Assembly (NCBI RefSeq): GCF_000013705.1
Contig: NC_007947.1
Span: forward strand, 2,790,001-2,854,000
Source of the DNA: Methylobacillus flagellatus KT
Lineage (GTDB): Bacteria > Pseudomonadota > Gammaproteobacteria > Burkholderiales > Methylophilaceae
Direction: 5' to 3'
Length of the DNA: 64,000 bases
Made by a program: the position numbers and the translations under genes. The number at the start of each line of letters is the position of its first letter. Position 1 is the stretch's first letter. Of the stretch, positions 10,379-18,156 are shown one piece after another. The notes under the pieces are model-generated. The model made no database searches, was not told the DNA's origin, and was given only the letters and a program-made list of their open reading frames with translations.

Positions 10379-10403
10379 GGGCGGGAGCCCTCAGTTCCCG
10401 CCC
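10379..10403. terminator. Hairpin between convergent genes
   Basis: An eight-base stem GGGCGGGA / TCCCGCCC with a nine-base loop lies just after gnd and overlaps the end of the opposite gene. Position between converging genes suggests a bidirectional terminator, but there is no T run on either side. Confidence 0.4.
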
Positions 10404-10636
10404 GTCAAGACTGCAGCAATCGCCCGCAGTTCCTCCTGAGGATCGGCATACTCCTCATACGCGTGCGAAGTTCGCCGATACCAGTAACGGCTGTTCCATT
10501 CATCGCCCTCGATCTTGTGCAACACCGCATGTATCCAATGCGCGACCTCCTCATTTGCATCCTGTGCAATCCGGTGCGCACCGTCCCAGTCGCCGTCCAA
10601 AGCCAGCTCCACAGCCCTCAGCAATGACTGTTGCAT
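10391..10636 (-). CDS. Small conserved protein of unknown function
   Basis: 81 residues, no signal peptide or membrane segment. It is predicted largely helical, with the recognisable block DWDGAHRIAQ, then WIHAVLHKIEGDEWNSRYWYRR. This Trp/Tyr-rich helical-repeat-like pattern occurs in many short proteobacterial proteins of unknown role. The start at 10636 is supported by GGAGGATAGG directly before the ATG; longer in-frame starts at 10651 and 10666 have no such site. Confidence 0.7.
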   Translation of the reverse strand: MQQSLLRAVELALDGDWDGAHRIAQDANEEVAHWIHAVLHKIEGDEWNSRYWYRRTSHAYEEYADPQEELRAIAAVLTGGN

Positions 10637-10816
10637 CCTATCCTCCTTCATCGATCCATGCGCCATGTGGATTTTGCAGGGCAGACGGCATTTCCTGCAA
10701 GCGTGCAACACGGCTCCACTTACTGCAGCCTACACGGCACCGGTTTTCACGTCATATCGTTGTCACAACGGTACGCGATGATGACTGCCATGTTTCCCTG
10801 AGCCAGGAGTATCCCC

Positions 10817-10978
10817 ATGCAACTTCTCAGCCAAGCCTTGCTGCGCTTGGCCAGCGCCATGGCGCTGGTCATCCTCTATATTCAGCACCTGCTGCTGCAT
10901 ATCGCGGCGTCATTCCCTTCGTCAACAATTGTCATTTTCTCCAATGCCGGGCAGCGCATCAGGCGCAATCGGCAGTAA
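10817..10978 (+). CDS. Possible 53-residue membrane peptide
   Basis: A short frame starting ATG with AGGAG eight bases upstream. The product has a hydrophobic middle (MALVILYIQHLLLHIA) and a basic tail ending RIRRNRQ, consistent with a single membrane helix, positive side in. I do not recognise a family. It ends about 60 bases before the PsiF-repeat gene. It may be chance, as the region is otherwise empty. Confidence 0.35.
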   Translation: MQLLSQALLRLASAMALVILYIQHLLLHIAASFPSSTIVIFSNAGQRIRRNRQ

Positions 10979-11039
10979 GATAATCATTGCAGATCCCGGG
11001 CCAGAGCATGGCTCAACACCTCACGAGGAGACTCTTGCA

Positions 11040-11447
11040 ATGAAACCGCTCATCCGCATCCTGTTGTTATCCATCCTCAGTATCACTGTCGCTCAGGCCA
11101 ACCCGCAGCAGGACAAGATGAAATCCTGCAATGCCGAGGCTGCCGCCAACAACCTGAGCGGCGACGCCCGCAAGGATTTCATGAAGTCATGCCTGTCCGC
11201 GACAGCCGACACACCGGCCAACACCCAGCAGGCGCGCATGAAGTCATGCAACGCCGCTGCCGGAGAGAAAAGCCTCAAGGGTGACGACCGCAAAGCATTC
11301 ATGAAAAACTGCCTGTCCAGCGGCCCTGAGCTCGCGGGCAATACCCAGCAGCAGAAAATGAAAACCTGCAATGCCGAAGCCGGCAAGCAAGACCTGAGCG
11401 GCGAGGCTCGCAAGGCGTTCATGAAGCGCTGCCTGTCCGCCAAATAA
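11040..11447 (+). CDS. PsiF-repeat secreted protein (three repeats)
   Basis: 135 residues. A signal peptide ends at AQA, then three tandem copies of the PsiF repeat follow, each with the form MKSCNAEA-x4-LSGDARK-x-FMK-x-CLS. Repeat starts are spaced about 37-39 residues apart, with short Thr/Asn/Gln-rich linkers. Two cysteines per repeat suggest disulfides in the periplasm. GAGGAG lies about ten bases before the start. The family includes E. coli PsiF, induced by phosphate starvation, of unknown function. The three repeats are much more alike to each other than to the two in the 5281-5571 gene, pointing to internal duplication. Confidence 0.82.
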   Translation: MKPLIRILLLSILSITVAQANPQQDKMKSCNAEAAANNLSGDARKDFMKSCLSATADTPANTQQARMKSCNAAAGEKSLKGDDRKAFMKNCLSSGPELAGNTQQQKMKTCNAEAGKQDLSGEARKAFMKRCLSAK

Positions 11448-11603
11448 GCTCTGCCAGCCAGCCCTGAAGCATCTTCAAACCCGCTGGACGGGGCTGGCCT
11501 GCCTGATCAAATCCACATCTGATCGATATCCCTGCCCGAATTGTCCCTGGCGCGATAGAATATCGCCAGTTCTGATAATTAAATTTGTGGGAGGAGCCAC
11601 GCA

Positions 11604-12338
11604 ATGCTGATTCAAAGCCATATCGTCGACCTGGAAACCCCCACCGGCACCATGCGCACCTATGTGCATCGTCCTGCCGGCGAAGGCCGTTTCCCCGCCA
11701 TCCTGTTCTACTCCGAAATATTCCAGCAAACCGGCCCTATCGAGCGTGCCGCACGTTTCCTCGCAGGCCACGGCTATGCCGTGCTGGTGCCGGAAGTTTT
11801 CCACGAACTCAACCCGATCGGCACCGTGCTCGCCTATGACGACGCGGGCCGCGACAAGGGCAATGCCGACAAGGCGGCCAAAGACGTACAAGGTTACGAC
11901 AGCGACAACCGCGCCATGATCGAATGGGTACAGTCACAACCCTGGTTTAATGGCAATATCGGCGCTGCAGGCTTCTGCATCGGCGGCCACCTGGCATTCC
12001 GTGCCGCCCTGCAACCGGAAGTCAAGGCCACCGCCTGCTTCTATGCCACCGACCTGCATACCCAGATCATCCCCAGCAAGCCGGGCCAGCACAGCATGGA
12101 ACGCCTTGCCGACATCAAGGGCGAACTGCTCATGATCTGGGGCAAGCAGGACAACCACATCCCGACCGCAGGCCGCGTACAGGTCTACCAACAATTAACG
12201 GATGCCGGCCTCAGCTTCACCTGGCACGAATTCAACGGCCAACACGCCTTCATGCGCGACGAGGGCGAACGCTACGACCCACAGCTCGCCGCCATCGGCT
12301 ACCAACTGGCCTTGCAATTGTTCGGTAATACGCTGTAA
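11604..12338 (+). CDS. Dienelactone hydrolase family protein
   Basis: 244 residues, alpha/beta hydrolase. The catalytic triad reads as Cys125 in GFCIGG, Asp183 in GKQDNHIP and His214 in NGQHAFMRD. Cysteine in place of serine is the mark of dienelactone hydrolase (carboxymethylenebutenolidase). No aromatic degradation genes are nearby, so its true substrate is open. GGGAGGAG sits ten bases before the ATG. A strong terminator follows 12 bases after the stop, so the gene is probably a single unit. Confidence 0.88.
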   Translation: MLIQSHIVDLETPTGTMRTYVHRPAGEGRFPAILFYSEIFQQTGPIERAARFLAGHGYAVLVPEVFHELNPIGTVLAYDDAGRDKGNADKAAKDVQGYDSDNRAMIEWVQSQPWFNGNIGAAGFCIGGHLAFRAALQPEVKATACFYATDLHTQIIPSKPGQHSMERLADIKGELLMIWGKQDNHIPTAGRVQVYQQLTDAGLSFTWHEFNGQHAFMRDEGERYDPQLAAIGYQLALQLFGNTL

Positions 12339-12349
12339 GCCAAACTCAA

Positions 12350-12377
12350 AACCGCAGGTTCACCCCTGCGGTTTTTC
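12350..12377 (+). terminator. Rho-independent terminator
   Basis: A perfect ten-base stem AAACCGCAGG / CCTGCGGTTT with a six-base loop ends in five T residues. It follows the dienelactone hydrolase gene and marks the left edge of the restriction block. Confidence 0.85.
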
Positions 12378-12467
12378 ATCGCTGTGTTTCCCCGCCTGCC
12401 GCCCGGAAAAACACATGCCACAAGCCCTGCACAGACAATCACCTGCAAATGCATACCTGATAGAATC

Positions 12468-13496
12468 ATGCAGAACCAAGTGAAAACCAACTCAGGGGCA
12501 GTCAGATTGGCAAGAATGTGGATGATACGGGGAGAAGGCGGCAGCCTTTACGATGAATTCAGAGAAAACAATATCGCCGCAATCGGATGGAGCCAATTCG
12601 CACAACACGCAAAACAAGGCATCTCCCGCAAGCAATTAATCACTCTTTACGAGCAAGCAGACCCCCACGCCAAGCCTGGCACCATTATCTCCGGTGCTTC
12701 ACAAGTCTGGCGATTTGTGAATGAAATCAGCGTGGATGATTGGGTTATCACTTACTCTCCCATCAACCGCACCTATCTGATCGGCAACATCCTCAGCGAG
12801 TCTGAATATCGCCATGACTTGGTGAGTCAAGGCATGGCCTTGGTACGCCGGGTGAAATGGCAAACCCAGGAACTGGCACGGGATGATTTGAGCACCCCCA
12901 GCAAAAACAGCCTGGGCTCAACCATGACAGTTTTTGAAGTGCCCGCCGCCGTGGCCACAGAAATCCTGGGAATATTACAAGGTAGCTCCACAGGTTGCGG
13001 AACACCACCCGATGAAATCATCGACGACCCGCTTGCAGACATTGATTCCCAGGCCTTGGAACGCATCAAGGATATGGTCAACAAACTGGACTGGGACGAC
13101 ATGCAGCAACTGGTGGCCGGCATCCTGCGCGCCATGGGCTACAAGACCCAGGTTGCGCCGCCCGGATCAGATCGTGGCAAGGACATCGTCGCTTCGCCCG
13201 ATGGCTTCGGCTTTGAACATCCGCGCATCGTCGTAGAAGTTAAACACCACAAGGGACAAATTGGTAGCCAGGATATCCGCAGCTTCCTCGGTGGCCGCCA
13301 CAAGGATGATCGCGGGCTGTACGTCAGCACCGGTGGCTTCACCAAGGATGCCCAATACGAGGCCGACCGCGCATCCATTCCATTAGCAATGTGGACACTG
13401 GATCATGTAGTGCGTGCCCTGATCGAACACTACGACGCGACCGATGCTGAAACCAAACGCATTGTGCCGTTGAAGCGGTTGTACTGGCCAGCTTGA
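12468..13496 (+). CDS. mrr: Mrr-like restriction endonuclease
   Basis: About 342 residues. The C-terminal third is an Mrr catalytic domain of the PD-(D/E)xK fold: MGYKTQVAPPGSDRGKDI gives the first acidic residue, VVEVKHHKG the ExK pair, and GSQDIRSFLGG the following Gln/Arg helix. The N-terminal part (MWMIRGEGGSLYDEF, then WVITYSPINRTYLIG) resembles the modified-base or DNA-binding N domains of this family. Mrr proteins cut DNA carrying foreign methylation. It stands 81 bases before the type I operon. The start is uncertain: ATG at 12468 or at 12516; a frame open to 12384 is unlikely because it would overlap the terminator region. Confidence 0.8.
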   Translation: MQNQVKTNSGAVRLARMWMIRGEGGSLYDEFRENNIAAIGWSQFAQHAKQGISRKQLITLYEQADPHAKPGTIISGASQVWRFVNEISVDDWVITYSPINRTYLIGNILSESEYRHDLVSQGMALVRRVKWQTQELARDDLSTPSKNSLGSTMTVFEVPAAVATEILGILQGSSTGCGTPPDEIIDDPLADIDSQALERIKDMVNKLDWDDMQQLVAGILRAMGYKTQVAPPGSDRGKDIVASPDGFGFEHPRIVVEVKHHKGQIGSQDIRSFLGGRHKDDRGLYVSTGGFTKDAQYEADRASIPLAMWTLDHVVRALIEHYDATDAETKRIVPLKRLYWPA

Positions 13497-13511
13497 GCTG
13501 GCCAGTACAAC
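13478..13511. promoter_or_regulatory. Perfect 15-base hairpin around the mrr stop codon
   Basis: The arms GTTGTACTGGCCAGC and GCTGGCCAGTACAAC are fully complementary, with a four-base loop TTGA that contains the mrr stop. No T run follows, so this is not a standard terminator. It lies 66 bases before hsdM and may partly insulate or attenuate the operon. Confidence 0.6.
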
Positions 13512-13577
13512 TCTCCGCCAATGCCATAACATGACCATTACTGGCGAACTTACGCACTTGGAACAAGAAGATTTTTG

Positions 13578-15764
13578 ATGAATGTCCACACACACGAAGT
13601 ACTGAAAAGCACCATATGGGAGATCGCCAATCGACTGCGCGGCCCCTACCGGCCACCTCAATATCGTCTGGTCATGTTGCCGATGGTGGTGTTGCGTCGC
13701 CTGGATTGCGTGCTGGAGCCAACCAAGGACAAGGTACTCAAGCAGTACGAAAAGCTGACGGCGCAGAACATGCCGGAAAGTGCGATGGAGCGCTTGCTTG
13801 GCCGCGCGGCGGATCCCAAGCGCAATCATCCGCTCTACAACACCAGCCCATTCACCTTCGAGCGGTTGCTGGGCGACCCGGAGAACATTGCACCGAATCT
13901 CGTCTCCTATATCAACGGCTTTTCCCCTACGGCGAGAACCATTTTCGAACGGTTCAAGTTCACCGACCAGATCGAAAAACTCGACGCCAGCAATCGACTG
14001 TTCACCATTGTCAAGGCGATGGCCGATGTCGATCTGCATCCAGATCGCATAGACAACCTGCAAATGGGTTACCTGTTCGAGCATCTGGTGATGCGCTTCA
14101 ACGAACAGGCCAACGAAGAAGCGGGCGATCACTTCACGCCGCGTGAAGTCATTCGCCTGATGGCGAACCTCGTCTATACAGGCGAGAAAGACGTCTACAC
14201 CCCAGGCATTTTCCGCACCATTTACGATCCCGCCTGCGGTACCGGCGGCATGCTGTCGGAATCGGAAAAATTCATCCTCGACCAGAATCGCCAGGCCAAT
14301 CTGGCCTTGTTCGGGCAGGAATACAACGATGAATCCTGGGCCATCTGCTGCTCGGACATGCTGATCAAGGACGAGGACACCAGCAGCATCGTGCTGGGCG
14401 ACACGCTGGGTGACGGCAAAACCCGCGACGGCTTCGAAGGAGAAAAATTCCACTACATGCTGGCCAATCCACCTTTTGGCGTGGAATGGAAAGATCAGAA
14501 GACCATCGTCGAGAAAGAGCACAAGGAGTTGGGCTTCGCTGGTCGGTTCGGCGCCGGATTGCCCGCTATCAACGACGGTTCGCTGCTGTTCCTGCAGCAC
14601 ATGATTTCCAAGATGCATCCCTACAAGGCCGGGGATGAAAACGCCGTTGGCTCCAAGATCGCCATCGTCTTCAACGGCTCGCCGCTGTTCTCTGGCGATG
14701 CAGGGTCGGGGCCGTCGAACATCCGCCGCTGGATCATCGAAAACGACTGGCTCGATGCCATCGTCGCTCTGCCTGATCAACTGTTCTACAACACCGGCAT
14801 CTACACCTATGTTTGGCTGGTCACCAACCGCAAGGCGCCCGAGCGGCGCGGCAAGGTGCAGTTGATCGACGGCACGCGCTTTTGCCAGCGCATGAAGAAA
14901 AGCCTCAACAACAAGCGCCACGAAATCACCGAAGATCAAATACGCGAACTGACCCGCCTCTACGGAAATTTCCGGGATGGCGAAACGGCAGAGGTCGTGA
15001 TCGACCACAAGACGGGCGAGAAGGAAACCCGCGTCGTTTCCCGCATCTTCGAGAACCGTGAGTTCGGCTTTCTCAAGGTGACGGTGGAACGCCCCTTGCG
15101 CATGAACTTCGAGGCCAGCGCCGAGCGCATCGCCAGGTTGGACGCGCAATCTGCCTTTGCCAACCTGGCGACCTCCAAGAAGCGCAAGGACGACAAGGCC
15201 GCAGCACGCGAGATTGCGGCTGGCCGTGAACAGCAAGACGCCATTCGCAACCTGCTGGTCAGCCTGGAGGCCAAAGGCCGCTACAGGGATCGCAAGGTGT
15301 TCGAAGCCGATCTGGACAAAGCCGCCAAAGCTGCCGGGGTGAAACTGGCCGGGCCCATCAAAAAGGCCATCTTCGCCGCGCTGGGCGAGCGCGACCCGGA
15401 GGCCGAGATCTGCCGTGACGCCAAGGGCAGGCCGGAGCCCGACAGCGAACTGCGTGACACCGAAAACATTCCGCTGCCTGCAGGCATCGTACTCCCGCTG
15501 CCGATGGACTTTGGTCCGGACAAGCCCAATGACCGGTTGATCGAGTCCTTTCGTGACGTGATCGACGCCTACATGGCGAAGGAAGTGCTGCCCCACGTGC
15601 CCGATGCCTGGGTCGATTATGACAAGACCAAGGTCGGTTACGAAATCCCGATCAACCGGCATTTCTACGTCTACAAGCCACCTCGCCCCTTGCAGGAGAT
15701 CGAGGCTGACATCCGCCAACTCGAAGGCGAGATCGCCGATTTGCTCAAAGGACTGCTGGCATGA
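13578..15764 (+). CDS. hsdM: Type I restriction-modification system, methylase subunit
   Basis: 728 residues. Adenine-N6 methyltransferase subunit. After the helical N-terminal domain (IWEIANRLRGPYRPPQYRLV) comes the SAM-binding motif I DPACGTGGML near residue 218 and the catalytic NPPF motif near 297 (LANPPFGVEW). The C-terminal extension beyond about residue 520 is long and Lys/Glu-rich with a coiled-coil end, common in this HsdM subtype. It overlaps rhuM by four bases (ATGA). A TTG at 13575 directly precedes the chosen ATG. Confidence 0.95.
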   Translation: MNVHTHEVLKSTIWEIANRLRGPYRPPQYRLVMLPMVVLRRLDCVLEPTKDKVLKQYEKLTAQNMPESAMERLLGRAADPKRNHPLYNTSPFTFERLLGDPENIAPNLVSYINGFSPTARTIFERFKFTDQIEKLDASNRLFTIVKAMADVDLHPDRIDNLQMGYLFEHLVMRFNEQANEEAGDHFTPREVIRLMANLVYTGEKDVYTPGIFRTIYDPACGTGGMLSESEKFILDQNRQANLALFGQEYNDESWAICCSDMLIKDEDTSSIVLGDTLGDGKTRDGFEGEKFHYMLANPPFGVEWKDQKTIVEKEHKELGFAGRFGAGLPAINDGSLLFLQHMISKMHPYKAGDENAVGSKIAIVFNGSPLFSGDAGSGPSNIRRWIIENDWLDAIVALPDQLFYNTGIYTYVWLVTNRKAPERRGKVQLIDGTRFCQRMKKSLNNKRHEITEDQIRELTRLYGNFRDGETAEVVIDHKTGEKETRVVSRIFENREFGFLKVTVERPLRMNFEASAERIARLDAQSAFANLATSKKRKDDKAAAREIAAGREQQDAIRNLLVSLEAKGRYRDRKVFEADLDKAAKAAGVKLAGPIKKAIFAALGERDPEAEICRDAKGRPEPDSELRDTENIPLPAGIVLPLPMDFGPDKPNDRLIESFRDVIDAYMAKEVLPHVPDAWVDYDKTKVGYEIPINRHFYVYKPPRPLQEIEADIRQLEGEIADLLKGLLA

Positions 15765-16858
15765 GCAAGAAGGACATCGTTCCTGCCGCGCAAGGTGAGC
15801 TGCTGATTTACCCGGCTGGGGGTGGGGTGGGGGGCATCCGCGTGTTGCTGGCCGGCGAAACCGTCTGGCTGACCCAGGCCCAGATCGCCGAGCTTTACCA
15901 GACCACGCCCCAGAACATCACCCAGCACCTCAAGGCGATCTACGCCGAAGGCGAACTGGAGGAGGCGGCAACGTGTAAGCCGTACTTACAAGTTCGCCAA
16001 GAGGGGGGCCGAGCCGTCTCCCGCAACACCAAGCACTATCGGCTGGAAGCCATCCTCGCCGTCGGCTATCGCGTGCGCTCCGCGCGCGGCACTGAGTTCC
16101 GTCAGTGGGCCACCGCGCGCCTGGGCGAGTACCTGACCAAGGGCTTTGTGCTGGATGACGAGCGGCTCAAGGGAAATGCCAGCCCCACGGATTATTTTGA
16201 TGAGCTGCTGGCCCGCATCCGCGACATCCGCGCCAGCGAGGCTCGGGTCTACCAGCGCATCCGCGAAATTTTCAAGCTCGCGGTGGACTACCGCGAAGGC
16301 GACCAGGCTACCCAGCGCTTCTTTGCCACCATGCAGAACAAGATGCACTACGCCGCGACCGGCCTGACCGCGGCGGAAATCATCCGCCAGCGTGCCGATG
16401 CCGCCAAGCCCAACATGGGCGTCACCACCTGGAAAGGCAGCCGCGTGCTCAAGCAGGACGTGGGCACGGCGAAGAACTACCTGGATGCTCAGGAAATCGA
16501 CACCCTCAACCGCATCACCGTGATGTTCCTGGATCAGGCCGAATTTCGCGCCATGCGTCGGCAGGACATCCGCTTGGCCGACTGGGATGCGTTCCTCGAC
16601 AAGTTCCTGCGCGATACCGAACTACCGGTGCTGGATAACGCTGGCAAGGTCAGTCGCCAGCAGGCGCTGGACTGGGCTGAAGGGCAATACGACGCCTTCG
16701 CCGAGCGGCGGAGGCAGGAGGCCGAGCAGGTGGCGGAGGCGCAGTATTTTGAAGATCTGCGCAGTGCGGCGGATGCTGTGAAACTTTCCATTGGCACAAA
16801 GAAATCTGCAGCTAAGAAAGAAGCAAAGAGCAGGACAAAGAAGAGAGGTGATGCATGA
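15761..16858 (+). CDS. rhuM: RhuM family protein inside the type I operon
   Basis: 365 residues. Matches the virulence RhuM family: an N-terminal DNA-binding-like part (GETVWLTQAQIAELYQTTPQNITQHLKAIYAEGEL), then YRLEAILAVGYRVRSARGTEFRQWAT and a helical middle. The C terminus is a Lys/Ala-rich tail. RhuM was named from a Salmonella pathogenicity island and its role is unresolved. It is frequent between type I subunit genes. Both ends overlap the neighbours by four bases (ATGA), so it is translated with HsdM and HsdS and probably works with the system, perhaps as a regulator or DNA-binding accessory. Confidence 0.88.
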   Translation: MSKKDIVPAAQGELLIYPAGGGVGGIRVLLAGETVWLTQAQIAELYQTTPQNITQHLKAIYAEGELEEAATCKPYLQVRQEGGRAVSRNTKHYRLEAILAVGYRVRSARGTEFRQWATARLGEYLTKGFVLDDERLKGNASPTDYFDELLARIRDIRASEARVYQRIREIFKLAVDYREGDQATQRFFATMQNKMHYAATGLTAAEIIRQRADAAKPNMGVTTWKGSRVLKQDVGTAKNYLDAQEIDTLNRITVMFLDQAEFRAMRRQDIRLADWDAFLDKFLRDTELPVLDNAGKVSRQQALDWAEGQYDAFAERRRQEAEQVAEAQYFEDLRSAADAVKLSIGTKKSAAKKEAKSRTKKRGDA

Positions 16859-18144
16859 GCGCGCGTGACTGGCAGGCATTACCTGCGGGATGGAGCCGTC
16901 GCCGCTTGCGGTTCGATGTGCGCACCAATCCGGTGAAATCAGAACTTGAGTTGCCCGGTGACGCCGAAGTGTCATTTGTTCCCATGGATGCCGTCGGCGA
17001 ATTAGGCGGCTTGCGACTAGATCAGACACGAGAACTAGCTGATGTCTACGCTGGCTACACCTACTTCGCAGATGGCGATGTCTGCATTGCCAAGATCACG
17101 CCATGCTTTGAAAACGGCAAGGGTGCGATTGCTGAAGGGCTGAAGAATGGCGTGGCATTCGGTACCACGGAGCTGCACGTATTGCGGCCGCTGCCCACCT
17201 TGGATGCCCGTTTCCTGTTTTATCTGACCATCGCCCACGACTTCCGCAGCCATGGCGAATCGGAAATGCTGGGAGCAGGGGGGCAGAAGCGTGTACCAGA
17301 AGGATTCTTGAAAGATTGGACGCCACCATTACCGTGTATCCAAGTACAGCAACGCATAGCACGGTTCCTGGACGAAAAGACCGCCCAGATCGACGGGCTG
17401 ATCGAAAAGAAGCGCGCACTTCTGGACCGGCTGGCCGAAAAGCGCCAAGCCCTCATCACCCGCGCTGTCACCAAGGGCATGAACCCCGATGCCCCCATGA
17501 AGCCCTCCGGCATCGACTGGCTAGGTGATATTCCGGCGCATTGGGAGGTTCGAGGCCTAACTAAATGCACTACACGTGTGGATTATCGTGGAGCGACGCC
17601 GGAAAAATCATCTTCTGGTGTTTTTTTGGTAACGGCAAAGAATATTAAGAACGGTCGGATTGACTACCAGATTTCTCAAGAATACATTCCAGAGGACATT
17701 TATGAGCAGGCAATGCGTCGTGGCCTGCCAAAGTTGGGGGAGGTCTTGTTTACGACAGAGGCCCCTCTAGGCGAGATCGCGCAGGTTGACCGAGAAGATA
17801 TTGCACTAGCTCAACGAATCATTAAATTTACGACTTCGACACCTGAATTGGAAAACGACTATCTCGCCTACTGGATGATGTCTATGCCGTTTCAGGCGCA
17901 AATTCAAAGTCGAGCTACCGGATCGACCGCAGTGGGCTTGAAAGCAAGCAAAATTGTTGATCTGCCCTGTTTGCTTCCACCGAAAGATGAGCAGAAAGAT
18001 ATTATTTCCCAAGTTCGCCAGAGCTTAATGAAAATAGATGAGATCGAAACGGCGATTTCGGACTCATTAGAGTTCAAGATTGAATATCGCGCTGCCCTCA
18101 TCACCGCTGCCGTCACCGGTCAAATCCCGGAACTCAACGGATAA
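16855..18144 (+). CDS. hsdS: Type I restriction-modification system, specificity subunit
   Basis: 429 residues with two target-recognition domains. TRD1 spans about 1-160, followed by the central conserved coiled coil (IARFLDEKTAQIDGLIEKKR..LLDRLAEKRQALI at about 165-205) and the linker GIDWLGDIPAHWEV that begins TRD2. A second conserved helix region ends the protein (ISDSLEFKIEYRAALITAAVTGQI). It dictates the split DNA target of the complex. From about 17560 the DNA becomes visibly AT-richer than the first half, which suggests that TRD2 was swapped in by recombination. Confidence 0.93.
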   Translation: MSARDWQALPAGWSRRRLRFDVRTNPVKSELELPGDAEVSFVPMDAVGELGGLRLDQTRELADVYAGYTYFADGDVCIAKITPCFENGKGAIAEGLKNGVAFGTTELHVLRPLPTLDARFLFYLTIAHDFRSHGESEMLGAGGQKRVPEGFLKDWTPPLPCIQVQQRIARFLDEKTAQIDGLIEKKRALLDRLAEKRQALITRAVTKGMNPDAPMKPSGIDWLGDIPAHWEVRGLTKCTTRVDYRGATPEKSSSGVFLVTAKNIKNGRIDYQISQEYIPEDIYEQAMRRGLPKLGEVLFTTEAPLGEIAQVDREDIALAQRIIKFTTSTPELENDYLAYWMMSMPFQAQIQSRATGSTAVGLKASKIVDLPCLLPPKDEQKDIISQVRQSLMKIDEIETAISDSLEFKIEYRAALITAAVTGQIPELNG

Positions 18145-18156
18145 GGAGATCACCCG

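Noticed and set aside
13383..15719. Minus-strand frame of 778 codons opposite hsdM
   Set aside because: It is antisense to a clear HsdM with all motifs. The composition is that of a shadow frame in GC-rich DNA, and it has no recognisable domain.
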